NCBI GenBank assembly: GCA_964352715.1 | Contig: CAYGSU010000006.1 | Coordinates: 1-64,000, forward strand | Direction of reading: 5' to 3' | Origin: JAVKBW01 sp964352715 | Lineage (GTDB): Bacteria > Pseudomonadota > Alphaproteobacteria > UBA8366 > Aestuariispiraceae | Length of the DNA: 64,000 bases | Shown here: one piece after another, positions 33,242 through 42,010 of the stretch | How the letters are laid out: every line of letters starts with the position of its first letter | Numbering within the stretch: position 1 is the first letter of the stretch | Position numbers and translations under genes: made by a program | Notes under the pieces: model-generated | Database searches by the model: none | Told to the model about the DNA's origin: nothing | What the model saw: only the letters and a program-made list of their open reading frames with translations

Positions 33242-34069
33242 ATGGCACATGCTGGTGAACTGCAAGCCGTGGCGGCAGTCAAAAACTCGTTTTTAAACAT
33301 TGTCACCGATGTCAGAGGGTTCTTCGAACTCGCCGGCCTGCCGATTCTCGCAACGGCGATCCTGAGTGTATTTTTCGGATCGATCGTTACGTCGATGGTT
33401 GAGCCGGATGCTGTCGATGGCGGTAGCGCGTTGCCCGGCATGTTCCAATTGCTGGCCGTTCTGGGGTCAATACTGTCCCTCGCCCTGTCGCTGATGTTCA
33501 TGGTCGCCTGGTATCGCCGGTATCTGGCGGTAAATCCGGTGGAGAGCGGCTGGACGGCCCTGCGCTGGAACCAGACACGGACACGGTTTCTGTTCCGCAT
33601 GCTGATGATCGCCGGCATCCTGCTTCTGACAATCGTTCTGGGATTGAGCTTTTTTGAATCCCTGCTGAGCGCTGTCGGCTTCCCGCCTGCTGTTGTCCTG
33701 CTGCTCTGCCTCATGATCGCTCTTGCTATCAACGGGCGGCTGATCCTGATCCTGCCGGCATGCGCCACGGACAACACCCTGACTCTGCGGGAAAGCTGGA
33801 ACCTGACGAAGGGGCTGACCGGCCGCATGATGATGGTTCTGCTGTTGCCGGTAGCGCCTGTGCTTTTCGCGGTTCTGGGCATTACAAGCATGCTCGGACA
33901 GGAAAACGTCGAAGCCTATCTGACCGGAAAGACGTCGATTTCATCGACCCTGACCGGCTCCTTCCTGTTCGCGCTGTTACGCGAAACCCTGGCCTATGCC
34001 TGGTACGCCATTCAGGTTGGCGCCATTGCAGACGCCTATCGCCAGATCAAGGATCGGGCACCGGAATAG
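33242..34069 (+). CDS. Six-helix integral membrane protein, unknown family
   Basis: The 275-residue protein contains about six hydrophobic helices, near residues 30-52, 66-90, 117-139, 147-172, 195-217 and 238-262. It has a cytoplasmic-type basic stretch (YRRYLAVNPVESGWTALRWNQTRTRFLFR) after helix 2 and an ESWNLTKG motif before helix 5. This repeated 'RESWxLTKG' type motif occurs in glycerophosphoryl-diester/YciC-like membrane proteins, but I do not assign a function. A GGAAG-type Shine-Dalgarno lies before ATG 33242. It ends three bases from the convergent mutT stop. Confidence 0.75.
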   Translation: MAHAGELQAVAAVKNSFLNIVTDVRGFFELAGLPILATAILSVFFGSIVTSMVEPDAVDGGSALPGMFQLLAVLGSILSLALSLMFMVAWYRRYLAVNPVESGWTALRWNQTRTRFLFRMLMIAGILLLTIVLGLSFFESLLSAVGFPPAVVLLLCLMIALAINGRLILILPACATDNTLTLRESWNLTKGLTGRMMMVLLLPVAPVLFAVLGITSMLGQENVEAYLTGKTSISSTLTGSFLFALLRETLAYAWYAIQVGAIADAYRQIKDRAPE

Positions 34070-34072
34070 CCG

Positions 34073-34528
34073 CTAAAGCAGGTCGCGCAGCAATGCGACC
34101 AACGGCTCATCGGCGGGCGGCATCGGATAGTCGCGCAACCGGGCCGGGCGCACCCAGGCAAGGTCCTGACCTTCCCTTGCTGCCGGTTCTCCCTGCCAGA
34201 CACGGCAGGCGAAAAGCGGCATAAGAAGGTGAAAGTCGTCATAGGCGTGGCTGGCGAACGCGACCGGTGCGAGACAGCTTTGCCGCGTGTCGATGCCCAG
34301 TTCTTCCTGCAATTCCCTGACAAGCGCTGCTTCCGGCGTTTCGCCGTCATGCACCTTGCCACCGGGAAACTCCCACAGACCTGCCATCGCCTTGCCCGCC
34401 GGTCGTTTGGCGATCAAAACCCGGCCATCGACATCGACCAACGCTGCCGCAACAACCAGAACCAGCCTGCCTGCTGCCGCATCTCTGGAATCGACCTGCC
34501 AGCAGCCGTCGCTCAGTTCATCGGTCAT
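34073..34528 (-). CDS. mutT: 8-oxo-dGTP diphosphatase MutT (Nudix)
   Basis: The protein hydrolyses oxidised purine nucleotides to prevent mutation. Its 151 residues include the full Nudix box, GGKVHDGETPEAALVRELQEELGI, from residue 56 to 79, preceded by LWEFPGGK, typical of MutT. The RPAGKAMAGLWEF substrate-side loop and the C-terminal FHLLMPLFACRVW are also as in the family. It lies 20 bases downstream of argJ on the same strand, a common alphaproteobacterial neighbourhood. Confidence 0.93.
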   Translation of the reverse strand: MTDELSDGCWQVDSRDAAAGRLVLVVAAALVDVDGRVLIAKRPAGKAMAGLWEFPGGKVHDGETPEAALVRELQEELGIDTRQSCLAPVAFASHAYDDFHLLMPLFACRVWQGEPAAREGQDLAWVRPARLRDYPMPPADEPLVALLRDLL

Positions 34529-34548
34529 TCAGGCAATCCTGCGCCGGT

Positions 34549-35778
34549 TCAGCTTCGGTAATCGGCATTGATGTCGATATAGCCGTGGGTCAGATCGCAC
34601 GTCCACACGCAGGCCTTGCCCTTGCCGATGCCAAGATCGACATCGATGCGGATATCGCGTCCTTTCAGATGTTCCGCCACCGGCGCTTCGTCGTAGCCTG
34701 AAACGCCCTCGCCCTTTTCCGCGATGACCGTGCCGCCCATGGCGATCGACAATGTATCCCGGTCAGCCGGCTGGCCCGATTTCCCCACCGCCATGACGAC
34801 CCGCCCCCAGTTCGCGTCTTCGCCGGCAATGGCGGTTTTGACCAACGGCGAGTTTCCGATGGCAAGGCCCACTCGACGCGCCGAGTCCGCCGAGGCAGCG
34901 CCGGTCACGTTGATGGTGATGAACTTCTGCGCGCCTTCGCCATCCCTTACAACCTGCTGCGCCAGATCGATCAGTACCGCATCCAGCGCCGCGCGGAAGG
35001 CCTTGAGGTCCTTGTCGGCGATACTTTTCGGCTTCCTGTTTTTGGCCTTGCCCGTCGCCGCCAGCACCAAGGTGTCGCTGGTTGAGGTATCGCCATCGAC
35101 GGTGATGGCGTTGAACGACCGGTCAGCCGACCGGCGCAGCAGCTTTTGCAACATCGGGGCGGGTATTGCGGCATCGGTGAAAACAAAGCCCAGCATGGTC
35201 GCCATATCCGGCGCGATCATGCCCGATCCCTTGGCGATGCCGGCGATATTGACTTCGACGCCACCGATTTCCGTCACCGTCCCCGCGCCTTTCGGGAAGG
35301 TATCCGTCGTCATGATGGCGCCGGCGGCGTCGCGCCAGTTGCCGTCCGAAAGCTTTTCCACCAATCCCGGCATGGCATCCGAAATCCGGTCGCCGGGAAG
35401 CTTTTCGCCGATCACCCCGGTTGAGGCGACGACGACCTGCTTCGGTTTGCACCCCAAGGCCGAAGCCGCTGCCGCGGCCATATGACGGGTGCCTTCCGCG
35501 CCGGCCTTTCCGGTGAAAGCGTTCGCGTTGCCGGCATTCACGATGACGCCCCGGGCCTTGCCCTTGGCGACAACGGCGCGCGTCCATTCGACCGACGAGG
35601 AACAGGTTTTCGATGTGGTGGTGACGCCTGCGATATGCGTGCCTGACGCCAGCGAGGCGAGGAACACATCGTTCCGGCCCTTGTACTTTACGCCAGCCGC
35701 AGCGGCGGCGACCTGGACACCGGCAACAACGGGCAATGTCGGGAAACGGGCAGGCGCGAGGGGTGATTTCTTGCTCAT
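34549..35778 (-). CDS. argJ: Bifunctional glutamate N-acetyltransferase/N-acetylglutamate synthase ArgJ
   Basis: ArgJ recycles the acetyl group from N-acetylornithine to glutamate in arginine synthesis. The 409-residue protein has the self-cleavage region ending in TTDTFPKGA (threonine nucleophile after the cut) and the conserved GSGMIAPDMATMLGFVFTDA. The ITVDGDTSTSDT motif, and the C-terminus HGYIDINADYRS, confirm the family. ATG 35778 (MSKKSPLAP) is chosen; a longer frame to 36027 would run into the PPIase gene. It is downstream of the PPIase gene on the same strand. Presence of argD and argF in the window fits the cyclic pathway. Confidence 0.96.
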   Translation of the reverse strand: MSKKSPLAPARFPTLPVVAGVQVAAAAAGVKYKGRNDVFLASLASGTHIAGVTTTSKTCSSSVEWTRAVVAKGKARGVIVNAGNANAFTGKAGAEGTRHMAAAAASALGCKPKQVVVASTGVIGEKLPGDRISDAMPGLVEKLSDGNWRDAAGAIMTTDTFPKGAGTVTEIGGVEVNIAGIAKGSGMIAPDMATMLGFVFTDAAIPAPMLQKLLRRSADRSFNAITVDGDTSTSDTLVLAATGKAKNRKPKSIADKDLKAFRAALDAVLIDLAQQVVRDGEGAQKFITINVTGAASADSARRVGLAIGNSPLVKTAIAGEDANWGRVVMAVGKSGQPADRDTLSIAMGGTVIAEKGEGVSGYDEAPVAEHLKGRDIRIDVDLGIGKGKACVWTCDLTHGYIDINADYRS

Positions 35779-35791
35779 GTTACGGTGCTTT

Positions 35792-36637
35792 CTATTGAGA
35801 CGGTTCGCCGGGTTGACCGTAGCGGGATATTGCTGCGCCGTTGACCAGTTCCTCGGTGACCTGTTCTGCGATCTGGTCGGCGGCACGGCGGATAAGTTCG
35901 GGGCGCATCTGTTCAAAAGTCGGCTGCGGCGCTTCCCGCCGGTCTTCGACAAGAATGACGTGCCAGCCATACTGGGTTTGCACCGGATTGGAAGAATACT
36001 GGTTCGGTTGCAGGGCAAAGGCGACATCGGCGAAAGGTTTCACCATCCGGTCCCGTGTGAAGTAGCCGAGGTCGCCGCCGCGCGATGCGGACGGCCCGAT
36101 CGAGGCTTCCTTGGCCAGATCGGCGAAGGTTTCACCCGCACCGATCCTCTGGATCAGCGCGCGTGCCTTTTCCTCGGTCTCAACCAGAATATGACGGGCG
36201 CGAACTTCCACCCGGGGCGGATTTTCAAGCAGCCATTTGTCGTACATCGCCTGTAATTCGGCTTCCGACAGGCGCGCCTTGATCTGCTGTTCAAGGTAGA
36301 AATCGTGAATGATCCGGCTGCGGGCCACTTCGAGCCGTTGCTGCACAGCCGGGTTATCGAGAAGATCGGCCTCGCGCGCCCGCTTCAGCACAAGCATCTG
36401 CCGGATCAGCCGTTCGCGAATTTCAGGATAAAGCGCCTCGAAACCCGCCTGCTGGGTAGAGGACGGCAGCAGATTGAAGGCCGCCACGATATCGCTGTGG
36501 TAGATCTTCGCGCCTTCGACTTCCGCAACAACCAGCTCGTTCGCGTCTTGTTGCTGGGCCCAGACCGGCGCCGATGCAAAAAGGCATGCCGTCGCTAGAA
36601 AAACCCGGAACATACGGAAAAACGAACAAGACGGCAT
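35792..36637 (-). CDS. Periplasmic parvulin-type peptidyl-prolyl isomerase
   Basis: The protein of about 281 residues has a signal peptide (MPSCSFFRMFRVFLATACLF, ending near APVWAQQ). A SurA/PrsA-like helical N-domain and a rotamase domain follow, with RARHILVETEEKARALIQRI, GPSASRGGDLGYFTRDRMVKPFADVAFAL and YGWHVILVEDRR. It helps outer-membrane or exported proteins fold. ATG 36637 gives the signal peptide directly; an in-frame start at 36700 adds 21 residues. Transcription is divergent from secA, the translocase ATPase, a known pairing. Confidence 0.94.
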   Translation of the reverse strand: MPSCSFFRMFRVFLATACLFASAPVWAQQQDANELVVAEVEGAKIYHSDIVAAFNLLPSSTQQAGFEALYPEIRERLIRQMLVLKRAREADLLDNPAVQQRLEVARSRIIHDFYLEQQIKARLSEAELQAMYDKWLLENPPRVEVRARHILVETEEKARALIQRIGAGETFADLAKEASIGPSASRGGDLGYFTRDRMVKPFADVAFALQPNQYSSNPVQTQYGWHVILVEDRREAPQPTFEQMRPELIRRAADQIAEQVTEELVNGAAISRYGQPGEPSQ

Positions 36638-36754
36638 AGCGAGGTCCTTTATCAATGCACATATAACCGGAAGCAATTTGGAATGGTATGACAAAACCAT
36701 ACGACCCTTAAGCGAACAAGTGGCTCAATTTATAGGTATTTGGCACCGCTATCG

Positions 36755-36783
36755 TTGACACGCCAGCGGCACGCGCTTATCTC
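36755..36783 (+). promoter_or_regulatory. Candidate promoter for secA
   Basis: A perfect TTGACA lies at 36755-36760. With a 17-base spacer the -10 would be TATCTC (36778-36783), a 3/6 match. This is about 65 bases upstream of the secA start, in the 210-base region shared with the divergent PPIase gene. Confidence 0.4.
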
Positions 36784-36847
36784 CAGACACACGATCCACG
36801 ATTCTTACTGATCCGGTTACATATACTCTTTCAAGGACTCCTTATAG

Positions 36848-39592
36848 ATGCTCGGCAGGTTACTCAAACGTGTCTTCGGTTCGTCGAACGACCGTGTCTT
36901 GAGCGGAATGCAAAAACGTGTCGTTGCAATTAACGCGCTGGAGCCTTCGATGGAAACGCTTTCCGATGCCGAGTTGCGCGGAAAGACAGACGAGTTCCGG
37001 GCCCGGCTCGACAAGGGCGAAACGCTCGACAATCTGCTTGAAGAGGCATTTGCGACCGTAAGGGAAGCTGCCAGACGAAGCCTGGGCATGCGGCATTTTG
37101 ACGTACAGCTGCTTGGCGGCATGGTGCTTCACAACGGCCAGATCGCCGAAATGAAAACGGGCGAAGGCAAGACCCTTGTCGCCACGCTGCCGGTTTACCT
37201 CAACGCCCTGACGAAAAAAGGCGTTCATGTCGTTACCGTCAACGACTACCTGGCCCGTCGCGACGCTGCCTGGATGGGGCAGGTCTACCAGTTTCTGGGC
37301 CTGACCGTCGGCTGCGTCTACCCGCAGATTCCCGAAGAAACGCGCAAGGCGCAGTATGCGTGCGACGTAACCTACCTGACCAACAACGAGCTTGGTTTCG
37401 ACTATCTTCGCGACAACCTGAAATTCCGCCTCGAACAGATGGTTCAGCGCGAACCGCATTTCGCCATCGTTGACGAAGTCGACTCGATCCTGATCGACGA
37501 GGCCCGGACGCCGCTGATCATTTCAGGTCCGGTCGAGGATTCTTCCGATCTTTACCGTTCGATTGATGTGCTGATTCCGAAACTGGTCGAGGGCGACTAC
37601 GAAAAGGATGAAAAGACCCGTGCGGTAACCTTTACCGAACAGGGTCAGGAGCACATGGAGGCGCTGCTGACGGAAGCCGGCCTGCTGACCGAAGGCGGCA
37701 TGTACGATATTCAGAACGTATCGCTGGTGCACCATGCCAACCAGGGCCTGCGCGCCCACAAGCTGTTCACGCGGGATGTCGAATACGTCGTCAAGGATGA
37801 CAAGATTATCATTGTCGACGAATTCACCGGCCGCCTGCAGGAAGGTCGCCGCTATTCGGATGGTCTGCACCAGGCGCTGGAAGCGAAAGAAGGCGTTTCG
37901 GTCCAGACTGAAAACCAGACCGTTGCATCGATCACCTTCCAGAACCTGTTCCGCCTGTATGAAAAGCTGGCCGGCATGACCGGGACGGCGATGACCGAAG
38001 CGGCGGAATTCGAGGAAATCTACAATCTGCAAGTCGTTGAAATGCCAACCAACAAGCCGATGGTCCGCATTGATAACGACGATGAGGTTTATCGCACGCG
38101 GGCAGAGCGGGATGCCGCAGTCGTTGAACAGATAAAAATATGCCACGAACGGCAACAGCCGGTGCTTGTCGGCACGGTGTCGATCGAAAAGTCCGAAGAT
38201 CTGGCCCGGCAGCTTACCAAACTGAAAATCCCGCATCAGGTTCTGAACGCCCGTCACCATGAGCGCGAGGCGCATATCATTGGCGATGCCGGTGTACCCG
38301 GGGCCGTTACGATCGCAACCAACATGGCCGGCCGTGGAACCGATATCCAGCTTGGCGGTAACCTGGAAATGCGGATCGAGCGGGAAACCGGCGACATCGA
38401 GGACGAAGCGGAAAAAGCGAAAAAGATCGCCGAGATCGAAGCGGAGCTTAAAGACAAGCACCAGATCGTTCTTGATGCGGGCGGTCTGTTCGTCATCGGT
38501 ACCGAACGACATGAAAGTCGCCGCATCGATAACCAGTTGCGTGGACGATCCGGCCGTCAGGGCGATCCCGGCGCATCGAAATTCTATGTCAGCCTGCAAG
38601 ACGACCTGATGCGGATTTTCGGGTCGGAGCGGATCGACAGCATGCTTCAGAAGCTGGGCTTGGAAGAGGGTGAGGCGATCATTCACCCCTGGGTGAACAA
38701 GGCGCTGGAAAAGGCGCAGCAGAAGGTTGAGGCGCGAAACTTCGAAATCCGCAAGCAGCTTCTGAAATACGACGATGTGATGAACGACCAGCGCAAGGTC
38801 ATCTTCGAGCAGCGCAAGGATCTGATGCGCGCCGATGACGTGCATGAAACCGTGGTCGATATGCGGCATGAAGTGATCGACGAACTGGTCGATACCGCGA
38901 TGCCGCACAATTCGCTTTCCGACCAATGGGAAATGACGACCCTGCACGAGGAAATTCTTCGCCTGTTCGGGCTCGACCTGCCGGTTGAGGACTGGGCCAA
39001 GGAAGAAGGCATCGCCGACCAGGAAATGCGCGATCGCATCGTGAAAGCGGTTGATTCCAAAATGGCCGGCAAGGCGGCCGAAGTCGGGCCGGAAATGATG
39101 CGGCTGGCCGAGCGCGGCCTGCTGCTGCAGCTTCTCGACAACGCCTGGAAGGACCATCTGCTGCAACTGGATCATTTGCGGCAGGGCATCGGGTTGCGGG
39201 CCTATGCGCAGCGCGACCCGCTGAACGAGTACAAATCGGAAGCCTTTGAACTGTTCAACGCCATGCTGGGGAATCTGCGGTCAACCGTAACCCAGGTTAT
39301 GAGCCATGTTCAGTTGAAGGTCGACGGCGCGCGGGAAGCCCTGCAGCCGGAAGAACCGGATCAGAAGAAACTGATGACATCGGGCCCGAGTTCGGACGAT
39401 GCGCCGGCGACGGCCGTCGCAAGCAGGGTCTCTTCGAAGTACTCTACCGAGACCGCGCCTCCGGGCTACGTCTTCCACGAGCCGACCCAACGATATCTGC
39501 ATCCCGATGATCCGGAAACCTGGGGCAAGGTGCCGCGGAACGTTGCCTGCCCGTGCGGATCCGGCAAAAAGTTCAAGCACTGTCACGGCTGA
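36848..39592 (+). CDS. secA: Preprotein translocase ATPase SecA
   Basis: SecA drives export through SecYEG. The 914-residue protein has Walker A MKTGEGKTLVATLP (GEGKT at 105-109), Walker B with IVDEVDSILIDEARTPLIISG, and NMAGRGTDIQLGGN. It also has RIDNQLRGRSGRQGDPG and the C-terminal SEC-C zinc motif CPCGSGKKFKHCHG at the extreme end, which binds SecB and phospholipid. Length is normal. An AAGGA motif lies ten bases before the ATG. Confidence 0.99.
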   Translation: MLGRLLKRVFGSSNDRVLSGMQKRVVAINALEPSMETLSDAELRGKTDEFRARLDKGETLDNLLEEAFATVREAARRSLGMRHFDVQLLGGMVLHNGQIAEMKTGEGKTLVATLPVYLNALTKKGVHVVTVNDYLARRDAAWMGQVYQFLGLTVGCVYPQIPEETRKAQYACDVTYLTNNELGFDYLRDNLKFRLEQMVQREPHFAIVDEVDSILIDEARTPLIISGPVEDSSDLYRSIDVLIPKLVEGDYEKDEKTRAVTFTEQGQEHMEALLTEAGLLTEGGMYDIQNVSLVHHANQGLRAHKLFTRDVEYVVKDDKIIIVDEFTGRLQEGRRYSDGLHQALEAKEGVSVQTENQTVASITFQNLFRLYEKLAGMTGTAMTEAAEFEEIYNLQVVEMPTNKPMVRIDNDDEVYRTRAERDAAVVEQIKICHERQQPVLVGTVSIEKSEDLARQLTKLKIPHQVLNARHHEREAHIIGDAGVPGAVTIATNMAGRGTDIQLGGNLEMRIERETGDIEDEAEKAKKIAEIEAELKDKHQIVLDAGGLFVIGTERHESRRIDNQLRGRSGRQGDPGASKFYVSLQDDLMRIFGSERIDSMLQKLGLEEGEAIIHPWVNKALEKAQQKVEARNFEIRKQLLKYDDVMNDQRKVIFEQRKDLMRADDVHETVVDMRHEVIDELVDTAMPHNSLSDQWEMTTLHEEILRLFGLDLPVEDWAKEEGIADQEMRDRIVKAVDSKMAGKAAEVGPEMMRLAERGLLLQLLDNAWKDHLLQLDHLRQGIGLRAYAQRDPLNEYKSEAFELFNAMLGNLRSTVTQVMSHVQLKVDGAREALQPEEPDQKKLMTSGPSSDDAPATAVASRVSSKYSTETAPPGYVFHEPTQRYLHPDDPETWGKVPRNVACPCGSGKKFKHCHG

Positions 39593-40483
39593 TCACCCGT
39601 CGTTTAAGCCGCCTTCGATAAATGCTCTTTGTGACAGCACGGTTTCGGCCAGCCAGTCCATCGCTGCGCGGATGCGTGGCAATGTCTTGATATCGGGATG
39701 TGTCAGAAGCCAGATATCGGTTCCGAGATGCTCAATCACGCCCTCGAGACGCCGCAAGGCAGGGTTTCCGTCACCGACATAGCAAGGCAGACAGGCTATG
39801 CCCGCGCCACTCGCGCACGCCGCTGCTTGTGTCAGGTACGAGGTTGATCTGACAGCGACCTGTGCCTCCGACGCGAACTGCCGGAACCATCGGTCACTGG
39901 CCAGCGATTGCAGCACGTCGTCACCGACGATAATGCGCTGTTCGCCCCAGCTTTCCGGAACATGGCGGACCGGATGCCGGTTCGCCACGTACAACGCAAA
40001 CCGCAGCACAGCAAGTTTTCGGCCGACCATTGTATCCCCGGGATCATTGGACGGGCGAAGGGCGATATCGGCCTCGCGCCGGGAAAGATTCGCCCACCGG
40101 TCGTAGATGGCGAGTTCAAGAGAAAGCCCCGGATACGCCGTGGCCAGCTTGCCAAGCGACGGCCCGACAATCAGGTCGGCGAACGTATCGACCGTCGTTA
40201 CCCTGACGGCGCCTGAAACGCCGATATCGCGCCCGGCGATGCGGCGGTCAACCGCCAGCACTTCCTGTTCGATCCGTTCCGCATGCGGCAGCATTTCCGC
40301 GCCGGTCGCAGTCAATGCGTAACCGTTGGGCAGTCGGTCGAACAACCGCGCCTCCAGCCCGCTTTCCAGATGGCGTATGCGGCGCAACACCGTCGCATGG
40401 TTAACCCGCAGCATCCGTGCCGCACCGGACAGCGACCCGGTTCGGGCAACGGCGAGAAAGTGCTGAAGGTCGTCCCAGTTCAT
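39593..40483 (-). CDS. LysR family transcriptional regulator
   Basis: The 296-residue protein has the N-terminal winged helix (DLQHFLAVARTGSLSGAARMLRVNHATVLRRIRHLESGLE) and a periplasmic-binding-like effector domain. The HATVLRRI recognition helix, in place of the common QSAVSRQI, resembles the group of LysR proteins typified by short, 'VNHATV' helices in alphaproteobacteria. It is divergent from the DoxX gene with a 197-base spacer that carries a dyad, so DoxX is the likely target. It abuts the secA stop by one base in the opposite orientation. Confidence 0.93.
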   Translation of the reverse strand: MNWDDLQHFLAVARTGSLSGAARMLRVNHATVLRRIRHLESGLEARLFDRLPNGYALTATGAEMLPHAERIEQEVLAVDRRIAGRDIGVSGAVRVTTVDTFADLIVGPSLGKLATAYPGLSLELAIYDRWANLSRREADIALRPSNDPGDTMVGRKLAVLRFALYVANRHPVRHVPESWGEQRIIVGDDVLQSLASDRWFRQFASEAQVAVRSTSYLTQAAACASGAGIACLPCYVGDGNPALRRLEGVIEHLGTDIWLLTHPDIKTLPRIRAAMDWLAETVLSQRAFIEGGLNDG

Positions 40484-40516
40484 CGGCGTATCGCAGTTTT
40501 CCTAGTCCATGCAGTC

Positions 40517-40532
40517 TGTGCATTTTTGCACA
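40517..40532. promoter_or_regulatory. Candidate LysR-type operator between lysR and doxX
   Basis: TGTGCA (40517-40522) and TGCACA (40527-40532) are perfect inverted arms separated by four T. The site is 34 bases before the lysR start and about 150 before the DoxX start. T-N-A type palindromes of this size suit LysR binding, but the length differs from the classic T-N11-A. Confidence 0.4.
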
Positions 40533-40680
40533 TATATACTTTAATTTAAGAGAATTACCAAAGCTAATTGCACATCCTACATTGCCGACAACTCCGCCGG
40601 TCCGATACCGGCCGGATGAAACGAAACAGACACGACAATGGAGAGATCGGTCAGGCCGATCCTTGAAAAGGAGAACGCAT

Positions 40681-41124
40681 ATGAACACTATCGACACGCT
40701 GGATACCCGAACCGCCGCCTATGGCGCGCTGGTGCTGCGCCTTTCCCTTGGCATCATGTTTATTGCACATGCCCTGCTGAAGGTTCTGGTATTCACAATT
40801 CCGGGGACCGTCGGGTTTTTTGAAAGCCTCGGATTGCCCGGCTTCTTCGCCTACCTGACGATAGCAGCCGAGCTTGGCGGCGGCGCATTGCTGATCCTGG
40901 GCGTGAAGACACGGCTGGTTGCAGCAAGCCTCGTGCCGGTCCTGCTCGGCGCATTGTGGGCACATTCAGGCAACGGCTGGGTGTTTTCCGCGCCCAATGG
41001 CGGTTGGGAATATCCGCTGTTTCTGACCACCGCATCTATCGCTCAGGTCCTGATCGGCGATGGCGCGCTGGCCCTCAAGCCCGGTCTTGTCAGTCTCAAG
41101 GGTAACGCCGCACCCGCGGAATAA
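40681..41124 (+). CDS. DoxX family membrane protein
   Basis: The 147-residue protein has four hydrophobic helices and the family pattern YGALVLRLSLGIMFIAHALLK, then IPGTVGFFESLGLPGFFAY and AELGGGALLILGVKTRLVA. DoxX-type proteins are quinone-linked or thiol-related membrane subunits, but the function of single-gene homologues is unclear. ATG 40681 has a good GGAG Shine-Dalgarno sequence six bases before it. It is divergent from a LysR regulator. Confidence 0.9.
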   Translation: MNTIDTLDTRTAAYGALVLRLSLGIMFIAHALLKVLVFTIPGTVGFFESLGLPGFFAYLTIAAELGGGALLILGVKTRLVAASLVPVLLGALWAHSGNGWVFSAPNGGWEYPLFLTTASIAQVLIGDGALALKPGLVSLKGNAAPAE

Positions 41125-41145
41125 GCCATACAGCCACACCATACG

Positions 41146-41176
41146 AAAAAGGCCCGCCGGACTGGCGGGCCTTTTC
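41146..41176. terminator. Bidirectional intrinsic terminator between doxX and petC
   Basis: GGCCCGCC (41151-41158) pairs with GGCGGGCC (41164-41171) around loop GGACT, flanked by AAAAA on the left and TTTT on the right. T runs after the hairpin on both strands suit termination of both the DoxX and the petABC transcripts, which converge here. Confidence 0.85.
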
Positions 41177-41198
41177 TATTTTTCACAATGGGTCGCGA

Positions 41199-41999
41199 TC
41201 AGTGCAGATCGGACCAGACCTTGCGTTTCAGGTAAATGAACAGGCCCAACAGAATCACCAGATAAATCATGACCTTGAAGCCCATCGACTTCCGGGCTTC
41301 CAGTTCCGGTTCCGCTGTCCAGGCGAGGAACTGCACAACATCGTGCGCCTGCTGGTCGATTGATGCGGTCGTCCCGTCTTCATAGGTCACGCCTTCGTCA
41401 TAAAGCGGCGGCGCCATCCCAATCTTGTACCCGCCGAAATACTTGTTGAAATACAGCGTATCGCTGATTTCAAACGCTTCCCCGTGCTCTTCTTCATACT
41501 CGGCAAGCCACTCGTCGGACGGCGCATCCTCATAACCGGTCAGCAAGGCATAAACATAATCCGGACCGTGCATCCGCTTCTTGGTCATCAGCGACAGATC
41601 AGGCGGCGCTTTACCACCGTTGGCCGCCGCTGCGGCTTTGGTGTTCGGGAAAGGCGGAACGAACTTGTGCGCCGGTGTCGCCGGTTTGCTGACTTCCTCG
41701 CCGTCATCGTTGATAACGGTGACGTCATACTGCGACGCATAGGCCTTGACCTGGTCGTCACTGTAGCCAAGAGCCGTCAGATTCCGATAGGCGACCAGCC
41801 TCAGACCATGGCAGCCCGCACAGACCTGTGTATAGACCTGAAATCCGCGTTGCGCCGATTGCTTGTCGAACGTTCCGAAAACCCCTTCGAACGACCAGCC
41901 CTGGCTTGGCGGCACAGGCGCTTCGCCGGCGGCATTTGCAGCAGCCGTTACACCCATGGAAAGGAAAGCGGCGACGGTGATTTTGAAGAAACGGTTCAT
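41199..41999 (-). CDS. petC: Cytochrome c1 of the bc1 complex
   Basis: Cytochrome c1 passes electrons from the Rieske protein to cytochrome c. The 266-residue protein has a signal peptide (residues 1-23). The c-type heme motif CAGCH is at 60-64 in VCAGCHGLRLVAYRNL, and the axial methionine is Met195 in KIGMAPPL. One C-terminal membrane anchor (KSMGFKVMIYLVILLGLFIYL) ends in the basic tail KRKVWSDLH. It is the last gene of a petABC operon with cytochrome b 11 bases upstream. Confidence 0.97.
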   Translation of the reverse strand: MNRFFKITVAAFLSMGVTAAANAAGEAPVPPSQGWSFEGVFGTFDKQSAQRGFQVYTQVCAGCHGLRLVAYRNLTALGYSDDQVKAYASQYDVTVINDDGEEVSKPATPAHKFVPPFPNTKAAAAANGGKAPPDLSLMTKKRMHGPDYVYALLTGYEDAPSDEWLAEYEEEHGEAFEISDTLYFNKYFGGYKIGMAPPLYDEGVTYEDGTTASIDQQAHDVVQFLAWTAEPELEARKSMGFKVMIYLVILLGLFIYLKRKVWSDLH

Positions 42000-42010
42000 C
42001 TCGCCCTCCC

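Noticed and set aside
37523..39175. A 550-codon open frame antisense to secA
   Set aside because: It lies entirely within secA on the other strand, shows no recognisable family and has the codon-shadow composition expected of a G+C-biased coding strand.
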